From Clostridiaceae bacterium (GTDB lineage Bacteria; Bacillota; Clostridia; Peptostreptococcales; Natronincolaceae): a DNA stretch of 44,852 bases. The stretch spans positions 1 to 44,852 of the forward strand of contig JAFIFG010000077.1 of the NCBI GenBank assembly GCA_020832135.1. Direction: 5' to 3'. Shown here in pieces: positions 9,588 through 18,004 of the stretch; position 1 is the stretch's first letter, and each line of letters starts with the position of its first letter. The notes below the pieces were generated by a model. It had not been told where the DNA came from and searched no databases. It saw nothing but the letters and a program-made list of their open reading frames with translations. A program made the translations under genes and the position numbers.

Positions 9588-9864
9588 ACATTTCACCTCC
9601 TTTCGTGGCAAAATTCTCTTTTATAGTTAGATAACAAAGTAATGAATATATTAACCCACCTAAATATAAAATGAAGCTTAACTCATAAGCAGATAAGCAG
9701 TATTTTAGATTTTGTATTAGTTGCTTAGTTTGTTAATCCAAAGGGAGTTTTTATATCCTCTGAATTGTAGTTGGGTTTACTTCCAAGGTATAGTGTTTGA
9801 TCTCTCACTTTCCTAAATGGGGGTCTTAGCAATACGTTGCAGGTTAGGCAAGGTGGATTATTTA

Positions 9865-10209
9865 CTATCCTTTTGAAAAATCAAAGGTCTTAACAATATC
9901 CTTAGGATCTGGAGGAGTTTCATCATAATCCATTTCAAACAAAGCTTCCTCCTCTTCATCATCTACTTCTACGGCATTAATGTCCTCTGTCGCATCCTCT
10001 TCATGAAGATCCGTCATGGATAACTGCAAAGTCTTAAAGGATACGGAAATTTCTTCATTAGGTCGGAACTTTCTAATGGCAATTAAGTTTTCATCGTTTA
10101 GTTCTATGTCACTTAATATAATGGTGATAGACTGGTTCCAGTTGTCATTGGTGACCTTGTTGACGATATCCATCTTTTTTACTTTGGCTATAAACTCGGT
10201 ATTAGGCAA
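9865..10209 (-). CDS. Acidic protein of unknown function
   Basis: 114 residues from a TTG start 6 bases after AGGAGGTGA. The N-terminal half (~1-65) looks like a compact beta-rich domain (ITIILSDIELNDENLIAIRKF); the C-terminal half is very acidic (VDDEEEEALFEMDYDETPPDP). No family is recognised. It is the second gene of the minus-strand operon, after the M15 peptidase, and about 280 bases separate it from the DUF1659 gene. Confidence 0.6.
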   Translation of the reverse strand: MPNTEFIAKVKKMDIVNKVTNDNWNQSITIILSDIELNDENLIAIRKFRPNEEISVSFKTLQLSMTDLHEEDATEDINAVEVDDEEEEALFEMDYDETPPDPKDIVKTFDFSKG

Positions 10210-10291
10210 TTTATCACCTCCTGTTTAAATAATAACTTTCTCTCATGCTTAAACTGCTGGTATAGGCTTTAAATGAAATGATAGGATGATG

Positions 10292-10651
10292 TTATCCTCG
10301 CCACTTTACAAGATTTCCTGTTCTTACATCAACATGGGTAAAGGTAGGGTAGGTACCAATTCCCGTAAAGCCCAGTTCTTCAGCAATTGTAGCAATAGTT
10401 TCGGGGGGATAACTAGGAACTTGAATATCAGCAGCTCCACCCAGCATATGTTGACTATTAGGGCTACCACCTACTCTTCGGTTATGTTCTAAGGTTCTAT
10501 AGCCGGAGGTAATATGGACAGGAACACCAACTTTATCCCGAAGCTGCTGAAGCTTTTCTAGTAAACAGCTATCTAGTTTTACTAATTGGGTACCACCTCT
10601 ACATTGAAATTCCCTTAGTTGAAAGTTTTTTGTTAATTGAACTTTGTTCAT
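10292..10651 (-). CDS. Peptidase M15A family (D-Ala-D-Ala carboxypeptidase-like) murein hydrolase
   Basis: 119 residues, the length of the compact Peptidase_M15_3 domain. It shows the zinc-binding motif SQHMLGGAADI (HxxxxxxD type, ~74) and the second motif FTHVDVR (~104), plus the conserved ITSGYRT. Known role of the family: cleavage of peptide cross-links in peptidoglycan; phage endolysins and bacterial enzymes both belong here. There is no signal peptide, so export would need a holin or cell lysis. The start ATG has an excellent GGAAGGAGGG site. It heads a minus-strand operon divergent from the SOS-controlled LexA-like gene. Confidence 0.85.
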   Translation of the reverse strand: MNKVQLTKNFQLREFQCRGGTQLVKLDSCLLEKLQQLRDKVGVPVHITSGYRTLEHNRRVGGSPNSQHMLGGAADIQVPSYPPETIATIAEELGFTGIGTYPTFTHVDVRTGNLVKWRG

Positions 10652-10726
10652 TTTGCCCTCCTTCCTCTAATTGCCCTCATTATACAATATGGATTTCAAA
10701 AATTCAGCAAAAGGGTAGGTGTGGGG

Positions 10727-10773
10727 TTTACAACGAGGAAATATTTAGGTAAAATACAAGAGAACATAAGTTC
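10727..10773 (+). promoter_or_regulatory. Promoter with LexA (SOS) box
   Basis: TTTACA at 10727-10732 and TAAAAT at 10750-10755 are 17 bases apart. GAACATAAGTTC at 10762-10773 is a perfect palindrome fitting the Gram-positive LexA/DinR box GAAC-N4-GTTC and covers the expected transcription start. LexA would block this promoter until DNA damage. Confidence 0.8.
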
Positions 10774-10860
10774 GGAGAGGTGATTAGGTAGTAGGGGTCC
10801 TAGGAGTTACTTATAACGCATATATATAAAATTAAAAGGGGATAAGGAGGAAAAGAAGCT

Positions 10861-11145
10861 TTGATAATGATAACAGAGGACAGGGATAGAAAGTTAGAAG
10901 TACTGTTGGCCATAGAAGGATATATCAAGAAAAGAGGCTATAGCCCCACTGTTAGAGAAATAGGAAAACTAGCGGGTTTCAAATCTACATTAACAGTTCA
11001 AAGACATTTAGTGGAAATGGAAATTATGGGAGTGATAGAAAGACAAAGATCTTCTTCTAGGGCTTTGGCTATTACTAAAAAGGGCAGGGAAATTATTGAG
11101 GCGTATGAAGTGATAAGTGCACAAAAGATAACTAGACAGGTCTAA
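10861..11145 (+). CDS. Stand-alone LexA-type DNA-binding domain protein
   Basis: 94 residues from a TTG 10 bases after AAGGAGG; an ATG two codons later is the alternative. The sequence (GYIKKRGYSPTVREIGKLAGFKSTLTVQRHLVEMEIMGVIERQ) is the LexA N-terminal winged helix (LexA_DNA_bind). The serine peptidase/dimerisation domain and its cleavage site are absent, so the protein cannot self-cleave like LexA. It lies behind a promoter with a LexA box, so it is likely induced by DNA damage. Inference: it may compete at SOS boxes or act as a second regulator that lacks the usual inactivation step. The neighbouring divergent murein peptidase operon is a possible target. Confidence 0.78.
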   Translation: MIMITEDRDRKLEVLLAIEGYIKKRGYSPTVREIGKLAGFKSTLTVQRHLVEMEIMGVIERQRSSSRALAITKKGREIIEAYEVISAQKITRQV

Positions 11146-11271
11146 GGCGTTATACTTTATATTTATTATGGATGATTTTAAATAGGATCAAGTAATAAGA
11201 ATAGTATACTTTTAGAAATTGGAGAAATACAATCACCTAAGCAAGAATAGAATGAAGGGTGATAATATTTA

Positions 11272-11313
11272 GTGATATAAATCACGGGAAATAATTAGGA
11301 TATAGAGTATACT
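11272..11313 (+). promoter_or_regulatory. CRP/FNR-family site and promoter of the 104-residue protein gene
   Basis: GTGATATAAATCAC at 11272-11285 is a perfect palindrome of the GTGAT-N4-ATCAC type. Its centre is 29.5 bases before a TATACT -10 element (11308-11313), the class II activator position (-41.5). No -35 box is evident, as expected for an activated promoter. Confidence 0.65.
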
Positions 11314-11378
11314 AATGATAAGTGAAATCTCTGTGATAAAGGGAATACTGTTCAGACTAAGCGACAGGGGTAGATGAA

Positions 11379-11693
11379 ATGTATAGAGAAGAAGAACAAC
11401 AGTACATTAAAATAATAAAAGATTTAATAAAAAACTTGGGTGTTGAAGCTACAGATAATTACTTTCAAGAAGAATTAAAAATTACAATTAAAAATGTAGC
11501 TTATTTAAGGGAAAAAATTAAAGAATCAAGTGGGCTCTTATTAGAAACTACAAATAGTGATGAAAAGGTGCATTTAAAGTACGACATTCAGGATCAAGAA
11601 AACCTTTTGAAAAACCTTCTAACAAAATTAAACACACTTAACGAAAGCTATAGATTTTATTTAGAATATATAGGTAGAGAGGTTGAACTTTAA
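11379..11693 (+). CDS. Small helical protein of unknown function
   Basis: 104 residues, almost entirely charged helix (likely coiled coil, ~40-95), with no membrane segment or cysteine. No family is recognised. A AGGGGT binding site lies 8 bases upstream of the ATG. It stands alone behind a CRP/FNR-type site that resembles that of the nearby chemoreceptor, so it is probably made under oxygen limitation. The central ~40 codons occur again, truncated, at 24598-24738, which shows that this locus was partly duplicated. Confidence 0.6.
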   Translation: MYREEEQQYIKIIKDLIKNLGVEATDNYFQEELKITIKNVAYLREKIKESSGLLLETTNSDEKVHLKYDIQDQENLLKNLLTKLNTLNESYRFYLEYIGREVEL

Positions 11694-11819
11694 GATAAAA
11701 ATAAAACATCAAAGAAACTTAATTGTGCTGCGGGGTTGGTAGTACAAAAGTCTTTAAGATAAAGAAGATAAATATATACAAGGATATAAATGAATTGCAT
11801 AACTATGGAGAATAGAGGT

Positions 11820-12360
11820 GATTACCTAAAGGTAAACACCTCTATCTTTTATTGTATTTCCCACCACCCACCCTAAAAAAATTCCAGGGTCCACAACCTT
11901 TCCCCCACACTCCTTCATCCAGGAAGCAATATTTGTTTCACAAAATATGATTCCCTCCTTCATTCCCTTAGGGGAAAAGATTGTAGCTATGGGGTCTTTG
12001 TCTCCGCTCCTTATAGAAACTGTTTTCCAACAGATTCCTCCAGTCGCTGGGTGGAGCTTTGGGGTTCTTGCTGCCACCACCTCCACAAACTGTAGCACTT
12101 AGGGAAAAACTATAGGGAAGGGCTACACATTGTTACGGTAGTTGGGTCTATCCCTAGAGCCCTGCTTCACCGTACTTAGAGGCAATTGAAAAATCTGATG
12201 TTTGAAGAGATTTGGTGGAGAAGGGAAACAGGAGAAGAAAACCACCTCACCTGCCTATAGGGTCCTTGTAGCAGCTGTGATCTAGGGCCCATCATTCAAC
12301 TAACCCTACGGCATGATAGAACCTTAAGGGTTAGTCGCTGTTGGTCCTGTTCTGTCATAC
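11820..12360. repeat. Long non-coding repeat, copy A
   Basis: About 540 bases that match, in order, 33985-34315 and 34470-34746 of this window with roughly 80 percent identity by eye. Shared landmarks are the run with CCACAACCTTTCCCCCACAC, the segment with CCTCCAGTCGCTGGGT, the phrase TTCACCGTACTTAG, and a final hairpin in which ATGATAGAAC (12314-12323) pairs with GTTCTGTCAT (12349-12358). Open frames occur in both copies on the minus strand (90 and 70 codons), but the differences are not concentrated at third positions and the frame is broken in copy B, so coding is unlikely. Nature unknown. Confidence 0.7.
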
Positions 12361-12472
12361 TCATCCATATAGGAACCAATATTATAGCCAGTTATGTTAT
12401 ATCTCAGCAGATACTGTTTAAAATCTAGAACTTTAGAAGAAGAACAAAATATTTATAGAAAATTCAAAAAAT

Positions 12473-12515
12473 ATGATATTTATCACAGAAATGATTACAC
12501 AATATAGAGTATAAT
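12473..12515 (+). promoter_or_regulatory. CRP/FNR-family site and promoter of the chemoreceptor gene
   Basis: ATGATATTTATCAC at 12473-12486 (core TGAT-N4-ATCA) is centred 30.5 bases before TATAAT at 12510-12515. The segment from the site to the -10 is similar to that before the 104-residue protein gene, including the shared string ATATAGAGTATA. Confidence 0.6.
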
Positions 12516-12580
12516 GGTGGATAAATAGTTTCACAAGTTATTCTATTGAAGAAAATTAACAACATAAGGGGGTACAATAC

Positions 12581-14293
12581 ATGAAGGGATTTATGAATTT
12601 AAAAATTAGAACTAAACTGATAGCTGCATTTTTAGTGATTATCCTTCTAATGGGAGTCATAGGATCCATTGGAATTATAAACATGAATCAAATTAATGAA
12701 AATATGAATTTAATGTATACAGACAGACTGTTACCTATTCAAAACATTTCAAATGTAAGAGGGAATATACTAACAATTCGACTGAATTTATCAAGCTTAC
12801 TTATGCATGAAAATGAAATGACGGTTGATGATGTGATGCACATAGTTACTGAAGCAAGAAAGGAAAATGACATCCTGCTACAGCAGTACACTAGTACATA
12901 TATGACTCCAGAAGAGGAGAAATTAGTTAATCAATTTACAGGTATGTTGGGAGAGTATAGGGAAGCACAAGATAGATATACTGACTTGATAAGACGAGAT
13001 ATGTTCCAAGAGAGCGTTATGGTCTTTAGAGATGTTAATCGTTTGTCTGACGGGCTCGAGAGCGCCTTAGATCAATTGATTGATTTAAATCAAATTATAG
13101 CCCAAGACTTAAACTTGGAAAGCAATAACATATATAGCCAATCACTTCAAAACATGATAACTTTTATTATTGTTGCAATCATTTTAGCACTTATCATCGC
13201 ATTGGTCTTAACAAAAATCATTACAGGACCATTAAAAAGAAGTGTTGATTTTGCAGAAAATTTTGGAAGAGGAGATTTAACTAAAAAGATTAGCTTAGAT
13301 ACAAAGGATGAATTGGGCATACTTACAACAGCATTAAATAAAGCAGTGGCCAACACACAGGAAGTGTTAAAGGAAATTTCATCTAACTCTGAAGAAATGA
13401 GTGCTTCTAGTGAAGAATTGTCTGCAACAACAGAGGAAGTATTAGCACAAATGCAAAGTATTGATTTATCTACAGAGGAAATATCCAAGGGTACAGATGA
13501 GACTAGTACATCACTGGAAGAAATAAATGAAGCAGGTGGAAATATATCAATGATTGCTAAAGGTTTACTCGAGAAATCAGAGACAGGTATGGATGTAGCA
13601 AAGGACATACAAGATAGAGCAGAAACACTGAAAAGAAATAGTGAGGAATCTAAAGGGATTACACAAAATATGTATAGTGAAAAACAACAAAAAATTGTGC
13701 AGGCTATTAATGAAGGTGAAAGTGTTAAACAAATTGAGAATATGGCTACAGATATTTCAGCTATTGCTGGACAAATTAACCTACTAGCTTTAAATGCGGC
13801 TATAGAAGCGGCAAGGGCAGGAGAACACGGTAAAGGATTTGCAGTTGTAGCAGATGAAGTAAGGAAATTAGCAGAAGAATCTGCTTCTACAGTTTCTAGT
13901 ATTCATGAGATCATTAAACAAGTATATAAAGCATTTGACAATTTATCCACTAATTCCAAAGAGGTATTGGTATTTATTGAAGAAAAAGTATATCAAGACT
14001 ATGAAGACTTTGTAGAGGCTTCAAATAAATATAGCAAAGATGCACAATCCATAGGTGCCATTATCAATGAATTTAATGAAAGCATAACAAGGATCACTAC
14101 TATGATAGAAGGAATCAATGCATCTATTGAGTCTGTTTCTGCTACTTCAGAGGAAACAACTTCAAGCTCACAGGAAATTTCATCTAATACATCCCAAATA
14201 GTCGATGCATTAGAAGAAGTGGCAAAGGTATCTCAGATACAAGCTGAGTTGGCTGAAAAGTTAAATTTAACGATCCAAAGGTTTCAAGTTTAG
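12581..14293 (+). CDS. Methyl-accepting chemotaxis protein
   Basis: 570 residues. An N-terminal membrane segment (~12-32), a four-helix-bundle sensor domain outside the cell (~35-185, with the MCP signature [14 protein letters not shown]), a second membrane segment (~192-212), a HAMP domain (~213-265) and a cytoplasmic signalling domain with the hairpin tip [36 protein letters not shown] (given here in parts: [12 protein letters not shown], then [15 protein letters not shown]). Known role: relays a ligand signal to CheA/CheW. The ligand is not known; the four-helix domain shows no heme or PAS motif. AAGGGGG lies upstream of the ATG. The CRP/FNR-type site and the position just before nrfA suggest a role in anaerobic electron-acceptor taxis (inference). 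Confidence 0.9.
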   Translation: MKGFMNLKIRTKLIAAFLVIILLMGVIGSIGIINMNQINENMNLMYTDRLLPIQNISNVRGNILTIRLNLSSLLMHENEMTVDDVMHIVTEARKENDILLQQYTSTYMTPEEEKLVNQFTGMLGEYREAQDRYTDLIRRDMFQESVMVFRDVNRLSDGLESALDQLIDLNQIIAQDLNLESNNIYSQSLQNMITFIIVAIILALIIALVLTKIITGPLKRSVDFAENFGRGDLTKKISLDTKDELGILTTALNKAVANTQEVLKEISSNSEEMSASSEELSATTEEVLAQMQSIDLSTEEISKGTDETSTSLEEINEAGGNISMIAKGLLEKSETGMDVAKDIQDRAETLKRNSEESKGITQNMYSEKQQKIVQAINEGESVKQIENMATDISAIAGQINLLALNAAIEAARAGEHGKGFAVVADEVRKLAEESASTVSSIHEIIKQVYKAFDNLSTNSKEVLVFIEEKVYQDYEDFVEASNKYSKDAQSIGAIINEFNESITRITTMIEGINASIESVSATSEETTSSSQEISSNTSQIVDALEEVAKVSQIQAELAEKLNLTIQRFQV

Positions 14294-14342
14294 TAAAAAA
14301 ACTATAAAAATGACTTATAAGTGCAGAACTTGATGAATATAA

Positions 14343-14378
14343 CGTCAATCATTTAATTATGGTTGACGCTATTTTGTA
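14343..14378 (+). terminator. Probable terminator after the chemoreceptor gene
   Basis: CGTCAATCAT (14343-14352) pairs with ATGGTTGACG (14359-14368) with one G-U pair, followed by CTATTTTGT. The T-run is short, so termination may be partial. Confidence 0.55.
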
Positions 14379-14514
14379 TAGGGAAAAGATTCAGCTCTAC
14401 AGCATGATGATCATCATGGTAGGCTTTTTATGTTTGTGTTATTTTGCTATGGGTAGTTATTAGATTAACGAAGATCGTCATATAAACAAGAATTCAAATA
14501 ATTACAAATCAAAT

Positions 14515-14556
14515 GTGATATACAGCATTTATTTTCATAATGAAGTTCTATATAAT
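14515..14556 (+). promoter_or_regulatory. CRP/FNR-family half-conserved site and nrfA promoter
   Basis: GTGATATACAGCAT at 14515-14528 has a perfect left half (GTGAT) and a 3-of-5 right half. Its centre is exactly 29.5 bases before TATAAT at 14551-14556, the class II activator geometry. The -35 region (TTTATT) is poor, consistent with activator dependence. Confidence 0.55.
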
Positions 14557-14597
14557 TATAATTGAAAGATAAATAACAAACGAAGGGAGGTAAAAAA

Positions 14598-15800
14598 ATG
14601 AAACGAAATGTGCTATTAGCAGTTATTTTGGTGTTGGCATTAATAATAACAGCCTGTTCTGTCCCCGCTACTACTGAGGAGGAAGATGAATTCAAGATTA
14701 TTACAGCAGAAGAGTGGGCAGAGGACTATCCAGATCAATATGCATCCTGCTTAAATAATGCCGAGATGGAAAAAACCACCTACGGTGGCTCTGAACCCTA
14801 TGATTACTTAGAAAAATATCCTGAACTAAGAACCCTCTATGATGGATATGGGTTCAGTATTGAGTATCTAAGGTCTAGGGGGCATGTCTATGCCTTGGAG
14901 GATGTAATTGAAACAGCTAGACCGAAGCCAGGTGCCAGTTGTTTAAGCTGTAAAACACCAGATTACTTAGCTATGATTAATGAATATGGCTCCGAAGTGC
15001 ATGCTATGGACTTTGATGAAATGGCGACCCAAGCTATTAATCCCATCAGTTGTTACGATTGTCACCAAAATACACCTGGAGAACCTACCATCACAAGGGA
15101 TCATTTAACGGTAGCTCTGGAATTGCTAGAGGAAGAATTTAAAATGGGGGACTTAACCTGTGCTCAATGTCATGTAGAATATTATCTACACCCAGAAACA
15201 AAGGAAGTAACCCTTCCTTGGAATAATGGTATCACTGTAGCTGGTATGGAAAAAACCTTCGATGACATAGGATATTATGATTGGATCCATCCAGACACGG
15301 GGTCACCATTACTTAAAGTACAGCATCCTGAGTTTGAAACCTATCAAGGCAGTGTGCATAGTCAATTTGGGTTGACTTGTATTGACTGTCATATGCCACC
15401 TGAAGAGAATGAGGATGGTGATTTATATCATTCCCACCACTGGACTAGTCCACTAAAGCATGTGGCACAATCCTGCTTAAGCTGTCATACAGAAAGCGAA
15501 GAGGAATTAATTCAAAGGGTAGAGGATATTCAGTGGGAAATAGACTTAAAGACAAGGGTCGTAGGAGAGACAATCGAAGTATTAATTAAAGAATTGGCAG
15601 AGGCTGTTGAAAGTGGGGAGCATTCTGAAGAGTTCTTAGATTTAATCAGGGATTATCACCGAAAAGCCCAGTGGAGATGGGATTTTGTATTTGTAGAAAA
15701 CAGTACAGGTTTCCACAATACACAGTTAGCTAGAGAAACATTAGATGAGGCCTATATGTATGTTCGAGAAGCTTTAGAATTATTAAGAGAAAAACTGTAG
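14598..15800 (+). CDS. nrfA: Cytochrome c nitrite reductase NrfA (ammonia-forming), lipoprotein type
   Basis: 400 residues with five heme-binding motifs in the NrfA order: the catalytic CLSCK (residue ~115), then CYDCH (~152), CAQCH (~188), CIDCH (~261) and CLSCH (~293). The lysine-ligated first motif is the hallmark of NrfA. The conserved SRGHVYALEDV before the first motif carries the active-site arginine, and CAQCHVEYY the active-site tyrosine. A signal peptide ends in the lipobox LIITAC (~20), so the enzyme is probably lipid-anchored outside the membrane. Known reaction: six-electron reduction of nitrite to ammonium; it also reduces NO and hydroxylamine. The usual partner NrfH is not encoded next to it. 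AGGGAGGT precedes the ATG. ResB and CcsA genes for heme attachment follow. Confidence 0.96.
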   Translation: MKRNVLLAVILVLALIITACSVPATTEEEDEFKIITAEEWAEDYPDQYASCLNNAEMEKTTYGGSEPYDYLEKYPELRTLYDGYGFSIEYLRSRGHVYALEDVIETARPKPGASCLSCKTPDYLAMINEYGSEVHAMDFDEMATQAINPISCYDCHQNTPGEPTITRDHLTVALELLEEEFKMGDLTCAQCHVEYYLHPETKEVTLPWNNGITVAGMEKTFDDIGYYDWIHPDTGSPLLKVQHPEFETYQGSVHSQFGLTCIDCHMPPEENEDGDLYHSHHWTSPLKHVAQSCLSCHTESEEELIQRVEDIQWEIDLKTRVVGETIEVLIKELAEAVESGEHSEEFLDLIRDYHRKAQWRWDFVFVENSTGFHNTQLARETLDEAYMYVREALELLREKL

Positions 15801-15828
15801 GGTAGGGGCTATTAATTTAGCCCCCACC
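15801..15828 (+). promoter_or_regulatory. Intercistronic hairpin between nrfA and resB
   Basis: GGTAGGGGCT pairs with AGCCCCCACC around an 8-base loop, directly after the nrfA stop. No T-run follows, so it is not a standard terminator. It may stabilise the nrfA end of the message and lower expression of the maturation genes (inference). Confidence 0.55.
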
Positions 15829-15850
15829 ACTGTAAAAAGGAGAGTTAAAG

Positions 15851-17176
15851 ATGAACCAGGACAGTGTATTTAAAGATATTTGGAAGGCCCTGCATTCTAT
15901 GAAGTTTGGTATGATTCTTTTATTAATAATTAGTATTTCTTCTATTGCAGGTACAGTGATTCCTCAAAATAATCCCCTTAGCTTTTACAAAAGGGAATAT
16001 GGTAGTTTTACATATACATTAATTTCAACTTTAGATCTACATAAGGTTTATACTTCTTGGTGGTTTATAGCCATGATGGTGGTACTTTCTATAAATTTAA
16101 CCCTGTGTAGTGTAATAAGGCTACCAGGTCTGTTAAGGAAAATGCTTCATATGCCAGCTGTAGAGAAAGAAATGTCTCGGAGTGATTTTCTTGTTAGAGA
16201 AGAAATATATGGAGAAATAGATGTTAAGAAATTATTTAGAAAAGCAAGGTTTTATCGTCTGAAGGTACAGGAAACTGAAAAAGGCACCTTTTACTTCGCC
16301 TATAAGCATCGTTTTGGACACTTGGGTTCTTGGTTAACCCATGTTGGGTTATTGATAATTATTGTATCCTATATGTTTGGTCAAATTACTGGATTTGATA
16401 CATATATCTACGGTGTGCCGGGAGTACAGGAAGAAATAGAACATACTTCATACATGATGTCCATTGACGATTTTGATATAGATTTTAGACCTGATTATAC
16501 TGTTAATCAATACACTAGCAGTATTACTATAAAGAATAGTGTCACAGAAGAAATCATGAAAGTAGGAAAAACAGCTGTTAATGAGCCCTTTAGAATGGAT
16601 AATTTCAGTATTTATCAAAATGGAACTGGATGGGCTGTAGATATGTTACTAGAAAGAGATGGAGAGGAAATTGCCGAAAGAATTCTATATCAAAGTGAAA
16701 TTCATGTAGATGACAATCAACGAATTGCTCTACAGTTTTCAAATTTTTATCCTGACTTTGATAATTCAAGAGGTATGCCTAGAACCATTAGTCCTTATCC
16801 TAATAAACCAAGATTTCTCTATAGTGTTTTCTATGAAGGTCAACGGGTAGATATGAATGTTGCAGAAATGGGACAGCCCATTGAATGGCAGGAGTATACA
16901 TTTATTGTTACAAATCCAAGACAATTTACATTATTGCAAATTGTCAGTGACCCAGGAATTCCAGGAGCTAAGGTAGGGGGATTGGTCTTATTACACGGTA
17001 TTATGTTTGCCTTTTATTTTCACCCAAAACAACTAAAGGCCTTCAAGGATAAAGAGGGTAGGTTAACAATTTGGGGAGATACCATTAGGAATCAAGAGGC
17101 CTACAAGCTACAAATACAACAGTTTTTAACTAATTATGATAAAAAACAAGGGGGAAACAGTGATGGAGCTTACTAG
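15851..17176 (+). CDS. resB: Cytochrome c biogenesis protein ResB (Ccs1)
   Basis: 441 residues. Membrane segments at ~17-37, ~70-90, ~155-175 and a last one near 375-390 surround a large extracytoplasmic loop, the ResB/Ccs1 layout. Typical features are the start KALHSMKFGMILLLIISISSI region, IPQNNP after the first segment, and HRFGHLGSWLTHVGLL before the third. Known role: System II cytochrome c assembly, with CcsA, delivering heme and holding the apocytochrome. It lies 50 bases after nrfA with an AAGGAG site and overlaps ccsA, so it likely serves the five-heme NrfA. Confidence 0.93.
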   Translation: MNQDSVFKDIWKALHSMKFGMILLLIISISSIAGTVIPQNNPLSFYKREYGSFTYTLISTLDLHKVYTSWWFIAMMVVLSINLTLCSVIRLPGLLRKMLHMPAVEKEMSRSDFLVREEIYGEIDVKKLFRKARFYRLKVQETEKGTFYFAYKHRFGHLGSWLTHVGLLIIIVSYMFGQITGFDTYIYGVPGVQEEIEHTSYMMSIDDFDIDFRPDYTVNQYTSSITIKNSVTEEIMKVGKTAVNEPFRMDNFSIYQNGTGWAVDMLLERDGEEIAERILYQSEIHVDDNQRIALQFSNFYPDFDNSRGMPRTISPYPNKPRFLYSVFYEGQRVDMNVAEMGQPIEWQEYTFIVTNPRQFTLLQIVSDPGIPGAKVGGLVLLHGIMFAFYFHPKQLKAFKDKEGRLTIWGDTIRNQEAYKLQIQQFLTNYDKKQGGNSDGAY

Positions 17177-17993
17177 ATATATACAATTAGAAAGCAATTT
17201 TTTTAATATAGCTATAACCATGTATGTTATTTCCATGGCACTTTATTTCTTATTTTTTGTAGGAAAAAATGAAAAGCACGGAAAGTATGCTACTTTTTTT
17301 ATTAAAATTGCATTTATATTTCATACAGTAGCTTTAATCACTCGAGGTGCTGCTGCTGGTAGAGTACCTTTAACCAATCAGTATGAATTCGCCACTAGCT
17401 TTGCTTGGGGAATTGCTTTATGCTTTATGGTTTTTGAATACAAGTATAATTTTAGAGCTATGGGAGCCTTTGTATCTCCAATTGTGTTTCTTATTATCGG
17501 TTATGCAGCAATGCAATCAAAGGATATTCGACCATTGATGCCTGCACTACAAAGTAATTGGCTAGTTTTCCATGTTGCAACTGCAGTAATAGGCTATGGA
17601 GGCTTTGGTGTTGCCTGTGGTGTATCTTTTATGTATTTGTTTAAAAATAAGTTTAAAGAAGATGCTTTTTTTAAAAAACATATGCCGAGTTTAGAAAAAT
17701 TAGATTTAATTAGCTACCGAGCTATAGCTTTAGGGTTTTTGTTTTTAACACTATGTATTGCAACGGGAGCCATTTGGGCAGAGCAAGCCTGGGGTAGGTA
17801 TTGGGCATGGGATCCAAAGGAGACATGGTCCTTTATTACCTGGGTAATTTATTCCATATATCTACATGCAAGAATTATGAAGGAGTGGAGTGGAAGAAAA
17901 GCAGCATTATTTAGTATAATTGGATTTATATGTGTATTATTTACCTACATAGGAGTGAATACTTTATTACCAAGTATCCATAGTTATGCCTAG
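17163..17993 (+). CDS. ccsA: Cytochrome c biogenesis protein CcsA (ResC)
   Basis: 276 residues from the ATG at 17163, preceded by AAGGGGG and overlapping the resB stop by 14 bases. It is a polytopic membrane protein (about eight segments) with the tryptophan-rich heme-handling signature WGRYWAWDPKETWSFITW near residue 210-225 and histidines in the flanking loops, as in the CcsA/ResC/CcmC family. Known role: heme export and covalent attachment in System II, as partner of ResB. Residues for a longer start at 17136 lie upstream of the binding site and are not used. Confidence 0.93.
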   Translation: MELTRYIQLESNFFNIAITMYVISMALYFLFFVGKNEKHGKYATFFIKIAFIFHTVALITRGAAAGRVPLTNQYEFATSFAWGIALCFMVFEYKYNFRAMGAFVSPIVFLIIGYAAMQSKDIRPLMPALQSNWLVFHVATAVIGYGGFGVACGVSFMYLFKNKFKEDAFFKKHMPSLEKLDLISYRAIALGFLFLTLCIATGAIWAEQAWGRYWAWDPKETWSFITWVIYSIYLHARIMKEWSGRKAALFSIIGFICVLFTYIGVNTLLPSIHSYA

Positions 17994-18004
17994 GAGGGTT
18001 TCAT

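Noticed and set aside
9711-9864. Minus-strand frame reading LRPPFRKVRDQTLYLGSKPN after the acidic protein gene
   Set aside because: It has no start codon with a binding site and is under 60 codons; it may be an old frameshifted tail but cannot be supported.
11826-12098. Minus-strand 90-codon frame that has a 70-codon relative at 34016-34228
   Set aside because: The two peptides are similar only because they lie in the same DNA repeat. Changes are not biased to third positions, there is no ribosome binding site, and the frame is broken by an indel in the second copy.
12100-12580. Cyclic-di-GMP riboswitch before the chemoreceptor gene
   Set aside because: The conserved GEMM core sequences are absent; this region is repeat DNA followed by a CRP/FNR-type promoter.
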